This document shows positions 1-8,500 of a stretch of 64,000 nucleotides of DNA, piece by piece. The DNA lies in contig NZ_SMFL01000003.1 in the NCBI RefSeq assembly GCF_004349265.1, forward strand, positions 310,001 to 374,000, given 5' to 3'. The position numbers and the translations under genes are program-made. Numbering within the stretch: the first letter of the stretch is position 1; every line of letters starts with the position of its first letter. Below the pieces are notes generated by a model, which worked only from the letters and a program-made list of their open reading frames with translations, did not search any database and was not told where the DNA came from. The DNA comes from Dyadobacter psychrotolerans. GTDB taxonomy: Bacteria; Bacteroidota; Bacteroidia; Cytophagales; Spirosomataceae.

Positions 1-1
1 A

Positions 2-835
2 ATTAAAGAACTTTGCGATGCCGACTTGCTCGGTCCCACTGTTTCCGTTTCGGAAACCCGGACAGAACCGTTGATTATCTCAGACAGTTCCGCACTGCAT
101 TTGGAATCACAAGGCAATTTTTCTTTTGCCAGAAATGGTATTGTTGCAAGTCAAACGGCCGTTCAGCGCCAGCTTGATTCATTAACCTCTTATCTTACTG
201 CAAATCCGAACAGGTTGATCACTGTAACAGGATACTATTCCTCTCAGGAAACCAATACGACTACTTTTCCAGACCTTGGATTAGCCAGAGCAACCGGTAT
301 CAAAAAGTGGTTAGCAGGACATGGAATCGCCGATTCATTAATCTCTCTCGAAAGTCAGCTATCCGACAAACTTGTTTTCACGAAGGATTCTCTAAACGGA
401 GGTATTCACTTTTCATTTGGGAATTATGCTGCACCGGTTACTGCGAAAGCACCTCTGACAGAAACGGATCTGGCAAATGAACAGAAATATGAAAACATCT
501 TCAAGCCACTCGATCTATATTTCCCTACCGCAAGCGCCGATTATATCAAAACCGACCAGAATCGATTGTTTATTTCAGAAGCAAAAAAATATCTGGCTGA
601 AAACAAGGATAAAAAACTGATCCTCACAGGTCATACAGACGACGAAGACAGCGCTGAGTGGAACCTGATGTTATCCCAAAAACGGGCTAATGCAGTAAAA
701 AGCCAATTTATTAGGCTTGGTATATCTGGCGACAGGATTTTTACACTTGGAAAAGGTGAGTCAGAACCAAAAGCTTCCAATGCTACGCCGGAAGGTAAAC
801 GTGCCAATCGGAGAGTTGCTATTGTCGTTAAATAA
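2..835 (+). CDS. OmpA family protein, C-terminal part (5' end outside window)
   Basis: The frame is open from base 2, so the true start lies upstream; an in-frame TTG at 26 is not a convincing start. The visible 277 residues hold two OmpA-like units. The second, roughly the last 115 residues, is a clear peptidoglycan-binding OmpA_C domain: it has TGHTDDEDSAEWN, then LSQKRANAVKSQF, then the terminal NRRVAIVV. The first unit (LARATGIKKWLAGHGI) is a weaker copy of the same fold. OmpA_C domains bind diaminopimelate in peptidoglycan and tie the outer membrane or a periplasmic protein to the wall. The next gene begins 20 bases downstream on the same strand, so this is probably the first visible gene of a three-gene operon. 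The family is secure; the exact role is unknown. Confidence 0.85.
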   Translation: MKELCDADLLGPTVSVSETRTEPLIISDSSALHLESQGNFSFARNGIVASQTAVQRQLDSLTSYLTANPNRLITVTGYYSSQETNTTTFPDLGLARATGIKKWLAGHGIADSLISLESQLSDKLVFTKDSLNGGIHFSFGNYAAPVTAKAPLTETDLANEQKYENIFKPLDLYFPTASADYIKTDQNRLFISEAKKYLAENKDKKLILTGHTDDEDSAEWNLMLSQKRANAVKSQFIRLGISGDRIFTLGKGESEPKASNATPEGKRANRRVAIVVK

Positions 836-855
836 CCAAAAAACACATATTCGTT

Positions 856-1365
856 ATGTTCACACTAAATCCCCTTCAAAATCCAGACGCTTTGTGGCAG
901 CACGTGGTCATGGTATTGGTTGCTGCAATTCTTGGATATATCATCGGTTATATCGGTGCAAAACAAAAAGAGAAAGAGCTTGACAGAAAACTCGGAAAAC
1001 TAAATGCCGATCTTGAAATGTGTTTAACTATTAAGAGACCTGTTGTTCAGACCGTAGTCAGCACATCAGCCGCACCAGTTAATTTAGTTAATCCAATTGA
1101 TTTTGTAAAAAAAGATGACCTCAAAATTATTGAAGGAATCGGCCCTAAAATAGAAGAGCTGCTTAATTCAGAAGGAATCTTTACTTTTGAGCAATTAAAG
1201 GATGCCTCATCTGAACATTTGACAGCCATTCTTCAAAAGTCGGGAAACCGTTTTCAGGTACATGACCCGCAAACCTGGCCGCACCAGGCGAGTCTGGCTG
1301 CAAATCAAATGTGGGATCAGCTAAAAGAATTACAAAACGAATTAAACAAAGGCCACTGGGAATAG
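856..1365 (+). CDS. membrane-anchored helix-hairpin-helix-like protein (copy 1)
   Basis: 169 residues. An N-terminal membrane helix (about residues 15-34) is followed by a charged stretch and then a C-terminal domain starting DDLKIIEGIGPKIEELL. The IEGIGPKI motif is typical of helix-hairpin-helix folds, which usually contact DNA or RNA backbones; in Bacteroidota such domains also occur in envelope proteins of unknown role. The C-terminal half is strongly similar to that of the next gene (IEGIGPKIEE, then RFQ-HDP-TWP-QASLA), so the two are tandem duplicates. It lies 20 bases after the OmpA-type gene and 37 bases before its paralogue. Topology suggests the domain sits in the cytoplasm if the N-terminus is outside, but this cannot be settled from sequence. 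Function unknown. Confidence 0.8.
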   Translation: MFTLNPLQNPDALWQHVVMVLVAAILGYIIGYIGAKQKEKELDRKLGKLNADLEMCLTIKRPVVQTVVSTSAAPVNLVNPIDFVKKDDLKIIEGIGPKIEELLNSEGIFTFEQLKDASSEHLTAILQKSGNRFQVHDPQTWPHQASLAANQMWDQLKELQNELNKGHWE

Positions 1366-1402
1366 TTGAATGCTATTTATTCACCACACTAAAAATATAA
1401 AT

Positions 1403-1930
1403 ATGTTACTTCTGCAACTAAGTCCATACAGCAAACCGGTAGCGATCACTGAAATTGTGATCATTCTGGCCGGTGCAGCATTGCTCGGGTATATTCTTGC
1501 CCGACTAATCATGAACAGCCGAATCCGTAATTTAAAAGAAGAAGTAGACCAGCGAAAAATTGAATTGGTAGAATGTCGCGCTCTACCTGAACCGGTACTG
1601 GCAGCTAAACCTGTTGCCAACAAAGGGGCATTAAGAACGGTTTATCCCGTAGAAGAGCCTAACGCAGGTATTCGTCAGGATTTAAAGGTAATTGAGGGAA
1701 TTGGCCCTAAGATTGAAGAGATCTTAAATAAAAACGGGATCAACAATTATTCGAGGCTGGCTAACATGCCACCCGTCAGAATCGCCGCCATACTTAAAGG
1801 AGCAGGCCCACGTTTCCAGCTTCACGATCCAACGACCTGGCCGCGCCAGGCATCTCTCGCCAATGAAGGCAAATGGAAAGAACTTGAGGAGCTTAAATTA
1901 ATACTTATTTCCGGGCGTCAGGTCGACTAA
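1403..1930 (+). CDS. membrane-anchored helix-hairpin-helix-like protein (copy 2)
   Basis: About 175 residues from the ATG at 1403. An earlier in-frame ATG at 1370 would add 11 residues (MLFIHHTKNIN) that look non-coding, so the later start is preferred. One membrane helix (about residues 15-35) is followed by a short charged coil and a C-terminal domain beginning QDLKVIEGIGPKIEEIL, paralogous to the preceding gene. Shared signature positions include IEGIGPKIEE, the RFQLHDP block and the QASLA block. It is the last gene of the OmpA-type operon; a hairpin terminator follows at 1951. Function is not established. The pairing with a peptidoglycan-binding protein suggests an envelope-linked role, which is inference. 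Confidence 0.78.
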   Translation: MLLLQLSPYSKPVAITEIVIILAGAALLGYILARLIMNSRIRNLKEEVDQRKIELVECRALPEPVLAAKPVANKGALRTVYPVEEPNAGIRQDLKVIEGIGPKIEEILNKNGINNYSRLANMPPVRIAAILKGAGPRFQLHDPTTWPRQASLANEGKWKELEELKLILISGRQVD

Positions 1931-1943
1931 ACAAACGGATATT

Positions 1944-1985
1944 ACACAAAAAACCCCGCTTCCTTTAGAAAGGCGGGGTTTCCGT
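1944..1985. terminator. bidirectional terminator between the OmpA-type operon and htpG
   Basis: A GC-rich stem pairs AAACCCCGC (1951-1959) with GCGGGGTTT (1973-1981). Read on the minus strand it is followed by a run of seven T, so it best serves htpG, which ends at 2001; the plus-strand T run is weaker. Confidence 0.85.
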
Positions 1986-2000
1986 TTTGGTTAAGCCTAA

Positions 2001-3827
2001 TTACAATGTTGTAACTGACCTTTGTATAAATAGTGTCAGGTCACTTCCTGTCAATAATCCCTGAGAAAGAAGAGCCAGGTCGTAAACCTGTTTTGCAAGT
2101 GCTTTCTGTCCTTCTTCATCCTCGGTCTGAAGAATACGGCCGATCACAGGATGGTTCGCATTAAGCGATACCGTATACATCAACGGCATATCGCCAAACA
2201 TAGAACGCTGTCCCGAAGATGCCTGCATGTCTGTCATCCGGCGCATAAACTCGGGGAACGTTATTACTACCGGCAACTCATCCACCGGCATTGGCTCAAC
2301 CAACACATTGGCACTTTTTGTACCAGCGATATCTTCGAAAAGTTTCTTCGCTTTCTCCTCGTCATCTTTGGAAAGGATACTGTCAAGCTTGAAATCTTTT
2401 TCAATCAGCTTATCCAGCGTATCTGCATCAACACGTTTCACGTTGGTTTTTTCAACCTTTTGCTCTAATGCGTTGATAAAATGTGAATCAATAACGCTTG
2501 TCAGAGAAAGAACGTCATAGCTACGTTTTTTAGCAGATTGAATAAAAGCATCCTGCTTTTTCTCGTCCGTGGTATACAACCAAACCTGCGTTTCGTTTTT
2601 GTCAGTCTGATTTTCTTTCACGAAATCACGATACTCGTTGAATGTAAAGAATTTACCTTCAACGTTTTTCAGCAGGCAAAAATCTTTCGCTTTTTCATAA
2701 AATTTGTCATCACTTATGATACCATATTTTACAAACAGACCGATGTCATCAAATTTCTTTTCAAACCCTTCACGGTCGTTTTTAAAGATCTCTGAAAGTT
2801 TATCAGCTACCTTACGTGTAATGTATCCGTTTATTTTTTTGACGTTTCCGTCAGCCTGCAGATAACTTCTTGAAACGTTCAAAGGAATATCCGGGGAATC
2901 GATCACACCATGAAGTAACTGAAGGAAATCCGGAACGATATCCTTTACTTCATCCGTAATAAATACCTGACGACTATAAAGCTGAATTTTTTCTCGCTGT
3001 CCCTGAAAATCGTTTTTCAGTTTAGGAAAATAAAGTACTCCTGTAAGGTTGAAAGGATAATCTACATTCAAATGAATCCAGAATAACGGATCTTCACTGA
3101 ACGGATAAAGCTCTTTGTAAAAAGCAATGTAATCTTCATCTGTCAGATCTGACGGATTTTTTGTCCATATCGGATTTGGATTGTTGATTATCTTATCTTC
3201 AAACTCAATCTGAACAGGCAGAAACTTACCATACTTTTCAAGAATTCCTCTCAAACGGTGTTCGTCCAGAAATTCTTCTGAGTCTTCTGCAATGTGAAGA
3301 ATGATATCAGAACCTCTTTCCGCCTTTTCGGCAGAAGTTAACGTAAATTCAGTTGAACCGTCACATTCCCAGCGAACCGCTTCTGAGCCTTCCTTGTAGG
3401 ATTTTGTGATGATCTCCACATTGGCTGCCACCATGTAGGCAGAGTAGAAACCAAGACCAAAGTTTCCGATTATCTTGCCTTCATCTCCCTTATCCTTATA
3501 CTTTTCAACAAACTCAGTTGCACCGGAAAAGGCAATCTGGTTGATGTATTTTTTAATTTCGTCAGCTGTCATACCGATACCGTTATCGCTAATGGTAATC
3601 GTTTTGGCATCCTTATCCAGTTTCACAGTAACTTTCAGCTCACCCAGCTCTCCGTCAAATTCACCATATGAGGTAAGCTTTTTCAGTTTCTGAGTAGCAT
3701 CCACAGCATTGGAAACCAGCTCTCTTAAAAAGATTTCGTGATCTGAGTAAAGGAATTTTTTAATAATCGGAAATATATTCTCGGTATGTATACTTAAATT
3801 TCCTTTTTCCTGAATCCCTGTCTCCAT
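2001..3827 (-). CDS. htpG: molecular chaperone HtpG (Hsp90)
   Basis: 608 residues, the usual length for Bacteroidota HtpG. The N-terminal GHKL ATPase domain shows the family signatures: FLRELVSNAVDA (about residue 34; the Asn binds Mg-ATP), DNGIGM (about 80) and GNFGLGFYSAYM (about 120). A middle domain with the catalytic-loop region (LNVSRSYLQ, about residue 318) and a C-terminal dimerisation domain follow. The protein is a cytosolic ATP-dependent chaperone that remodels late folding intermediates. It is transcribed alone; a terminator lies at 1951-1981 and the divergent lipoprotein gene starts at 4050. No CIRCE-type heat-shock operator was recognised upstream. Confidence 0.98.
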   Translation of the reverse strand: METGIQEKGNLSIHTENIFPIIKKFLYSDHEIFLRELVSNAVDATQKLKKLTSYGEFDGELGELKVTVKLDKDAKTITISDNGIGMTADEIKKYINQIAFSGATEFVEKYKDKGDEGKIIGNFGLGFYSAYMVAANVEIITKSYKEGSEAVRWECDGSTEFTLTSAEKAERGSDIILHIAEDSEEFLDEHRLRGILEKYGKFLPVQIEFEDKIINNPNPIWTKNPSDLTDEDYIAFYKELYPFSEDPLFWIHLNVDYPFNLTGVLYFPKLKNDFQGQREKIQLYSRQVFITDEVKDIVPDFLQLLHGVIDSPDIPLNVSRSYLQADGNVKKINGYITRKVADKLSEIFKNDREGFEKKFDDIGLFVKYGIISDDKFYEKAKDFCLLKNVEGKFFTFNEYRDFVKENQTDKNETQVWLYTTDEKKQDAFIQSAKKRSYDVLSLTSVIDSHFINALEQKVEKTNVKRVDADTLDKLIEKDFKLDSILSKDDEEKAKKLFEDIAGTKSANVLVEPMPVDELPVVITFPEFMRRMTDMQASSGQRSMFGDMPLMYTVSLNANHPVIGRILQTEDEEGQKALAKQVYDLALLSQGLLTGSDLTLFIQRSVTTL

Positions 3828-3969
3828 AATTATTCCTTGTTTTAATTTTAAATTTTAGAATTAATTTACGCCTTGCAATACGGTTTGAAAATTTGCGTTC
3901 CATTAGCAATCAAAAACGCATCAGCTGACACATTGTCAGCAGCCGCTAAATCATCAATTTTAGATTCTG

Positions 3970-3999
3970 TTGGTAACTGAAAGCGATTTTGTTAATTTG
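3970..3999 (+). promoter_or_regulatory. putative promoter of the lipoprotein gene at 4050
   Basis: TTG at 3970-3972 and TTAATTTG at 3992-3999 (7 of 8 to TAnnTTTG), spaced 19 bases, fit the Bacteroidota -33/-7 pattern. Transcription would start near 4006, about 44 bases before the ATG. Confidence 0.5.
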
Positions 4000-4049
4000 C
4001 GATGATAATTATTAATTCTAAAAACCGAAATTAGTCCATACCAATAAAT

Positions 4050-4604
4050 ATGAATCTCGTTAAAAACCTCGTTGCCGGCGTATTACTTCTTTCCGCAGTT
4101 TCGGCATGCACCACAATGAACTCCGTTCCGCTTTCAAATTATACGGTTTTCACCGAAGATTTGAGACGCGATCTTGAATCGGCAAATATACCATTGGAAA
4201 AAGTTCAGTTTTTTAATGATAAAGCAATTAACATCCGCAGAGAAGTATCTGATCCAAACGACATTAAAGTAAATCCGGAAGGACAGATTACGATGAGCAA
4301 CGGTAAGAGTATTCAAACTATTAATGTTCTACCTTTCACGCCGGGCGTCGCTTTGGGCACAGGTTCAGGAACGATCAATGTATCCTGGGATGACACGCAG
4401 CAGGACACAAAAGGAATGTTGTTCAATCTGAGCGGTCAGAATTATTTTCTTGATGTGCTGCCAAACAACAAATTTAAGTACAAGGAACGTACATTCGATT
4501 TGCAGGGCGGAAGCGGAGCAAGACTTTTCGTTAAAAAGGATCTTTTGAAGCAGGTTAAAAATTCGAGAGAGACTTTGAAGGGCCGGAAAGTTGGCACGAA
4601 CTAG
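4050..4604 (+). CDS. putative lipoprotein of unknown function
   Basis: 184 residues. A hydrophobic signal peptide ends in a lipobox, VSAC, with the lipidated Cys at about residue 20, so the protein is probably exported and lipid-anchored. The mature part is soluble and beta-rich, with no catalytic motif that I recognise. It is a single-gene transcription unit: a likely promoter lies at 3970-3999 and a hairpin with a T run at 4657-4691. The opposite gene converges from the right. It is likely a lineage-specific conserved hypothetical; no function is assigned. Confidence 0.75.
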   Translation: MNLVKNLVAGVLLLSAVSACTTMNSVPLSNYTVFTEDLRRDLESANIPLEKVQFFNDKAINIRREVSDPNDIKVNPEGQITMSNGKSIQTINVLPFTPGVALGTGSGTINVSWDDTQQDTKGMLFNLSGQNYFLDVLPNNKFKYKERTFDLQGGSGARLFVKKDLLKQVKNSRETLKGRKVGTN

Positions 4605-4656
4605 GGTGCGTTTAGGAAATGAGTTCAAAGTAACCTGTATTAAGTTTATAGCATAC

Positions 4657-4691
4657 AGCTGCATGGAGTTTACCTCTCATGCAGCTTTTTT
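4657..4691. terminator. rho-independent terminator after the lipoprotein gene
   Basis: AGCTGCATG (4657-4665) pairs with CATGCAGCT (4678-4686) and is followed by TTTTTT on the plus strand. It also lies at the 3' end of the convergent gene ending at 4690. Confidence 0.85.
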
Positions 4692-5391
4692 AATTCAGGT
4701 TAAAGTAAGATCCCTCGTCCTGTTTGATTTTCGGTTTGTTGATAATGTTGGAGCTCTGAATAAAAACCAGAATGATAAGCCCAATAACCACAGCTAGAGA
4801 AATCTGCAAAAAGGAAATCATCCCGAAACTGGCCATATTGCTTTTTGACTCAGTCATGAGCTCTTTCCCGATGTTTGACTGGATGGTAGTCAGCTCATTT
4901 AGATGATGAATAGTACTTTGAAAGGTACTCGCTCCTGCCCCTTCAAACAATTGCCTGCTGCCATCGGAATTACCGTTTGTGTGCAAATTGACAATCATCT
5001 TTTCCAAAAGGACGTATTCCCGGATCCGGTTTTTAAAAGCTGCAAGACTTTTTGCCTCCTGATCTACGAGATACGTTTTTTCAAAAGAATTAACCAGTGA
5101 ATCGATTGTTGCATTATGAATCTGAAGATTAACTGCAATCTGTTCCGGCGCTATTTTGTCATCGGCCAAAAGAAATTTTTCCAGTGACAACCGCTTTCCG
5201 TATAAATTTTCGGTCATGTAGATGATTGTTGTTGCAGGAAGAAGTCTGTCCTGATAAATTGAGGAAAAAGATTTATCAATTCCACTCATATTGCTTCGCG
5301 TCATGAGTGTTCCGATGATTATCAGCAACATAATCCCACTTAACAGAATAGCGGCTTTTAGCTTTTCTTTAATTATAAATGACCATTTCAT
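4690..5391 (-). CDS. stand-alone four-helix-bundle sensor (chemoreceptor-type ligand domain without signalling domain)
   Basis: About 233 residues from the ATG at 5391; an upstream start at 5442 would add a 17-residue AT-rich leader that looks non-coding. The layout is a short basic N-terminus, a membrane helix (about residues 12-33), a periplasmic helical region of about 150 residues, a second membrane helix (LQISLAVVIGLIILVFI) and a tail of about 20 residues. This is the topology of a 4HB_MCP sensor module, but there is no HAMP or methyl-accepting domain after the second helix. Such stubs occur in Bacteroidota, and their partner is unknown. A -7-like box lies at 5473-5480. The helical prediction is good; the family name is less certain. 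Confidence 0.7.
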   Translation of the reverse strand: MKWSFIIKEKLKAAILLSGIMLLIIIGTLMTRSNMSGIDKSFSSIYQDRLLPATTIIYMTENLYGKRLSLEKFLLADDKIAPEQIAVNLQIHNATIDSLVNSFEKTYLVDQEAKSLAAFKNRIREYVLLEKMIVNLHTNGNSDGSRQLFEGAGASTFQSTIHHLNELTTIQSNIGKELMTESKSNMASFGMISFLQISLAVVIGLIILVFIQSSNIINKPKIKQDEGSYFNLN

Positions 5392-5472
5392 AACGTCTGC
5401 TTTAAATCCTGATGAAAACTTAAGGACATAATAAAAATACATTTATATCTCTTAATAACAATGTTTAACTAG

Positions 5473-5480
5473 CAAAAATA
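5473..5480 (-). promoter_or_regulatory. putative -7 box for the four-helix-bundle sensor gene
   Basis: On the minus strand this reads TATTTTTG, a full match to TAnnTTTG. No TTG was found at the expected -33 distance. It would give a leader of roughly 75 bases to the ATG at 5391. Confidence 0.35.
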
Positions 5481-5648
5481 CCTCCCTGCATCAGAAGCAG
5501 ATATTAGTAATAGAGCTTGTGAATCGATCTGGTATAATTTTGTTAAACAAACGAGCGACGCAAAGAATGCTACGAAAACAGGGTATTTATGTTTACTTTG
5601 AACAAATTCTTCTGTCCAACCACTTATTCCTAAAATTTCCAATTTTTC

Positions 5649-6365
5649 ATGAATGATATTGCCATTGATTTCAGTAAGGTGCACCAAATCCAACTATTCG
5701 GTATCACCATTCTGGAACCTTCTTCTGTTTTATCCAGTCTGATGATGACTGCCGTATGTATTTATGGATTTGTGCAGCTCAATAAACTTGGCAGAACCCA
5801 CAACATGTACAGGCAAACCCAATACTTCTTTCTCTTTATGGGTTTGGCAACTGCAATTGGCGGAATACTGGGACATGGGTTTTTATATCTTACCGGTCAG
5901 CCAGGAAAAATTCCCGGTTGGTTTTCAAGTATGATCGCCGTAGCACTTTTCGAGCGAGCTGCGATATGGCATGTAAAACCACTTCTGCCGAAGCGAATAG
6001 GCAAATTTCTAGGCCGGCTTAATTACGTTGAACTTTCGATATTCTTTGTTTTGGCCATTGTAACCCTGAACTTTGTTGTCGTAGAAGTTCATGCCTTTTA
6101 TGGACTTTTTCTAATGTTATGTCTTATTGAAATTTACGTGTATCGGAAAAAGAATGATCCGGGCAGCCGTTATATTTTCATAGCGACATTTCTGGGGGCG
6201 GTATCGGCTGGTTTCCATGCTCTGAAGTTTAGCTTCGGCCCCTGGTTCAATTACAATGACATCGCCCACATTCCAATGGCACTCTCAATCTACTACTATT
6301 ACCTTGGAGCCAGAAATATGAGGTATTATGGTGATGATCTACCCGTGAAAGACAATCAGGTTTAA
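5649..6365 (+). CDS. seven-helix membrane protein with conserved-looking His residues (possibly DUF6962/CREST-like)
   Basis: 238 residues with seven hydrophobic segments, starting near residues 15, 53, 92, 124, 147, 175 and 208. Polar residues sit in the membrane: GHGF in helix 2, FERAAIW in helix 3, VEVHAF between helices 4 and 5, GFHALKF in helix 6, and NDIAHIP at the start of helix 7. This pattern recalls the CREST superfamily (alkaline ceramidases, PAQR, Per1), membrane hydrolases that hold a metal with His and Asp. That link is inference from topology and residue type. The gene stands alone: the upstream gene is divergent and the downstream gene convergent, with a terminator at 6390-6427. 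Confidence 0.6.
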   Translation: MNDIAIDFSKVHQIQLFGITILEPSSVLSSLMMTAVCIYGFVQLNKLGRTHNMYRQTQYFFLFMGLATAIGGILGHGFLYLTGQPGKIPGWFSSMIAVALFERAAIWHVKPLLPKRIGKFLGRLNYVELSIFFVLAIVTLNFVVVEVHAFYGLFLMLCLIEIYVYRKKNDPGSRYIFIATFLGAVSAGFHALKFSFGPWFNYNDIAHIPMALSIYYYYLGARNMRYYGDDLPVKDNQV

Positions 6366-6389
6366 GATATTTTTATACCGACTACATAA

Positions 6390-6427
6390 AAAATGTCCTT
6401 CGCACAATTCAGCACGAAGGACATTTT
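6390..6427. terminator. bidirectional terminator between convergent genes
   Basis: A perfect 13-base stem (6390-6402 with 6415-6427; core ATGTCCTTCG) is flanked by A and T runs, so it can stop transcription from both the membrane-protein gene and the peroxiredoxin gene. Confidence 0.9.
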
Positions 6428-6446
6428 CTATATACCTGAGACATTA

Positions 6447-7082
6447 TTATTTGTTTGGCTGAGGCGTATAGCGCAGGTATGGCTTTACGATGTTCAGCCC
6501 CTTTAGAAATTTCTTTTCCGCATCAGCTGTGCTTACCGCGGGAATGACAATCACGTCCTCGCCATCCTTCCAATCAGCCGGAGTTGCTACGGAGTAATTT
6601 GCAGTCAATTGAAGTGAATCAACAACACGTAAAATTTCAGTAAAATTACGGCCTGTTGATGCAGGATATGTTAACGTCAATTTCACTTTTTTATCCGGCC
6701 CGATAATAAACACAGAACGCACGGTTGCTTTTTCGCTTGCATTCGGGTGGATCATGTCATACAATTCGGCTACCTTCCTGCCTTCGTCTGCAATGATCGG
6801 AAAATTTACTTCGGTATTATTTACCTCATTAATATCCGGAATCCAGCGGTTATGCGAATCGATGTCGTCCACGCTCACAGCCAGAACTTTGACATTACGT
6901 TTCTGAAATTCACCTTGCAAAAGAGCAGTTTTGCCTAGTTCGGTTGTACAAACAGGTGTAAAATCAGCAGGGTGAGAAAACAAAAGTCCCCAGCTATCGC
7001 CTAACCATTCATGAAATTTGATCGGGCCCTGTGTTGTATTTGCCTCGAAATCCGGGGCGATATCTCCTAATCGAAGTGACAT
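6447..7082 (-). CDS. 1-Cys peroxiredoxin (Prx6 type)
   Basis: 211 residues, typical of the Prx6 subfamily. The peroxidatic Cys lies in HPADFTPVCTTELG (about residues 37-50), where the Thr four residues before Cys (T-P-V-C context) belongs to the universal active site; the conserved Arg is probably in KATVRSVFII. There is no other Cys in the protein, so no resolving Cys: a true 1-Cys enzyme. The C-terminal extension (about residues 165-211) is the Prx6 dimerisation arm. It reduces H2O2 and organic hydroperoxides in the cytosol. It is monocistronic, with the terminator at 6390-6427. Confidence 0.95.
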   Translation of the reverse strand: MSLRLGDIAPDFEANTTQGPIKFHEWLGDSWGLLFSHPADFTPVCTTELGKTALLQGEFQKRNVKVLAVSVDDIDSHNRWIPDINEVNNTEVNFPIIADEGRKVAELYDMIHPNASEKATVRSVFIIGPDKKVKLTLTYPASTGRNFTEILRVVDSLQLTANYSVATPADWKDGEDVIVIPAVSTADAEKKFLKGLNIVKPYLRYTPQPNK

Positions 7083-7318
7083 AATTTATGAAATTTTAAA
7101 TGAAACATTTAATCTATAAAACTTGTAGAGTTTAACACAAATTTAAATAATTAGTTTCACTTAAACCGTAATTTATGCAATTATATACGAGCCTACACGT
7201 GATGCCATAAGTAAGTCAACAAACCAAATGCTTATAGATAATTTTAGGTCCTCGTTAACCCAACCCGAAATACGGCAAGGAATTTGTATTTGCATGATTT
7301 TTTGGTTTATATTTAATC

Positions 7319-8500
7319 ATGATCCCAAGTAATCCCATTTACCTTGACAATAATGCCACAACACCCATGGATCCGCGGGTGCTCGCAGAAATGTTGCCCT
7401 ACTTTATTGAAAAATTTGGAAATGCAGCCAGTCGTACGCACGCCTTTGGTTGGGAAGCAGAGGAAGCGGTTGAGATTGCAAGGGAAAATGTTGCTGAACT
7501 GATTGGCGCCAGTCCTAAAGAAATCGTTTTTACTTCCGGAGCAACCGAGGCAATTAACCTGGCTTTGAAAGGAATTTTTGAAGGTGCTGCTTCAAAGGGG
7601 AATCACATTATTACGGTACAAACTGAACATAAGGCGGTTCTTGATACCTGCCAACACCTTGAAAAATTGGGTGCGCAAATCACCTACTTATCAGTTGACA
7701 GCAACGGGTTAATTAATCTGCATGAACTTGAAAATGCAATCACGGAGCAAACCATTTTAATTTCCGTCATGTATGCCAATAACGAAACGGGTGTCATTCA
7801 ACCTGTAAAGAAAATTGGTAAAATCGCAAAAAAACACGGTGTGTTGTTTTTCTCAGATGCTACACAGGCAGTGGGAAAGATCCCCGTCGATCTGTCCACA
7901 GACGGAATTGATCTCATGTGTTTCAGTGCACATAAGTTGTACGGACCAAAAGGGGTTGGTGCATTGTTTGTCAAGAAGAATATTGCCACATCTGTTACAG
8001 CGCAAATTGATGGCGGCGGACATGAGCGGAATATGCGAAGCGGTACATTGAACGTTCCGGGAATCGTGGGTTTTGGAAAAGCCTGCGCTTTATGTCATGA
8101 ACAGATGGAATTTGAACTGCAGATACTGAAAGTGCTCCGGAACCGTTTTGAACATGCTCTGTATCAGATTAATGATAGTGTAATCAATGGAACTGCAGTT
8201 CCCCGTTTGCCGCATTGCACAAACGTGACTTTCCGTGATCTGGACGGAGACAGATTGATTCTTGAAGCAGGAAACCGTATTGCCTTTTCCAGAAGTTCGG
8301 CATGTACATCCGCAACCATGGAACCCAGTCATGTTTTAAAAGCCATGGGAATTCCCGGTGAAACGATAAATAATTCCTTTAGGTTTAGTCTGGGAAGGTT
8401 CACTACCGAAGAAGAAGTTGACAGAGCAGTTCAGGTATTATCTGAAATCATAGAAAATCATTTCAGTGAAAGAAATTACGGACATCATCAAAGCTTATGA
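7319..8500 (+). CDS. cysteine desulfurase, NifS/IscS type, in a molybdenum-cofactor operon
   Basis: 393 residues, PLP aminotransferase fold. N-terminal YLDNNATTPMDP, the aldimine Lys in FSAHKLYGPKG (about residue 206) and the catalytic Cys loop RSSACTSATMEPS (about residue 330) mark a group I desulfurase. The enzyme takes sulfur from cysteine as a persulfide. The 3' end overlaps the XdhC gene by 35 bases, and MocA follows two bases after that. In Rhodobacter capsulatus a NifS-like protein (NifS4) works with XdhC to add the terminal sulfur to the molybdenum cofactor. I therefore infer that this copy sulfurates the cofactor rather than building Fe-S clusters. No iscU-like gene is adjacent. Confidence 0.93.
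   Translation: MIPSNPIYLDNNATTPMDPRVLAEMLPYFIEKFGNAASRTHAFGWEAEEAVEIARENVAELIGASPKEIVFTSGATEAINLALKGIFEGAASKGNHIITVQTEHKAVLDTCQHLEKLGAQITYLSVDSNGLINLHELENAITEQTILISVMYANNETGVIQPVKKIGKIAKKHGVLFFSDATQAVGKIPVDLSTDGIDLMCFSAHKLYGPKGVGALFVKKNIATSVTAQIDGGGHERNMRSGTLNVPGIVGFGKACALCHEQMEFELQILKVLRNRFEHALYQINDSVINGTAVPRLPHCTNVTFRDLDGDRLILEAGNRIAFSRSSACTSATMEPSHVLKAMGIPGETINNSFRFSLGRFTTEEEVDRAVQVLSEIIENHFSERNYGHHQSL

Noticed and set aside
717..983. Open plus-strand frame of 88 codons
   Set aside because: It overlaps the end of the OmpA-type gene and the start of the next one in another frame and has no recognisable protein features.
5469..5693. Open minus-strand frame of 74 codons
   Set aside because: It overlaps the start of the seven-helix membrane gene and shows no domain; the region is better read as upstream sequence.
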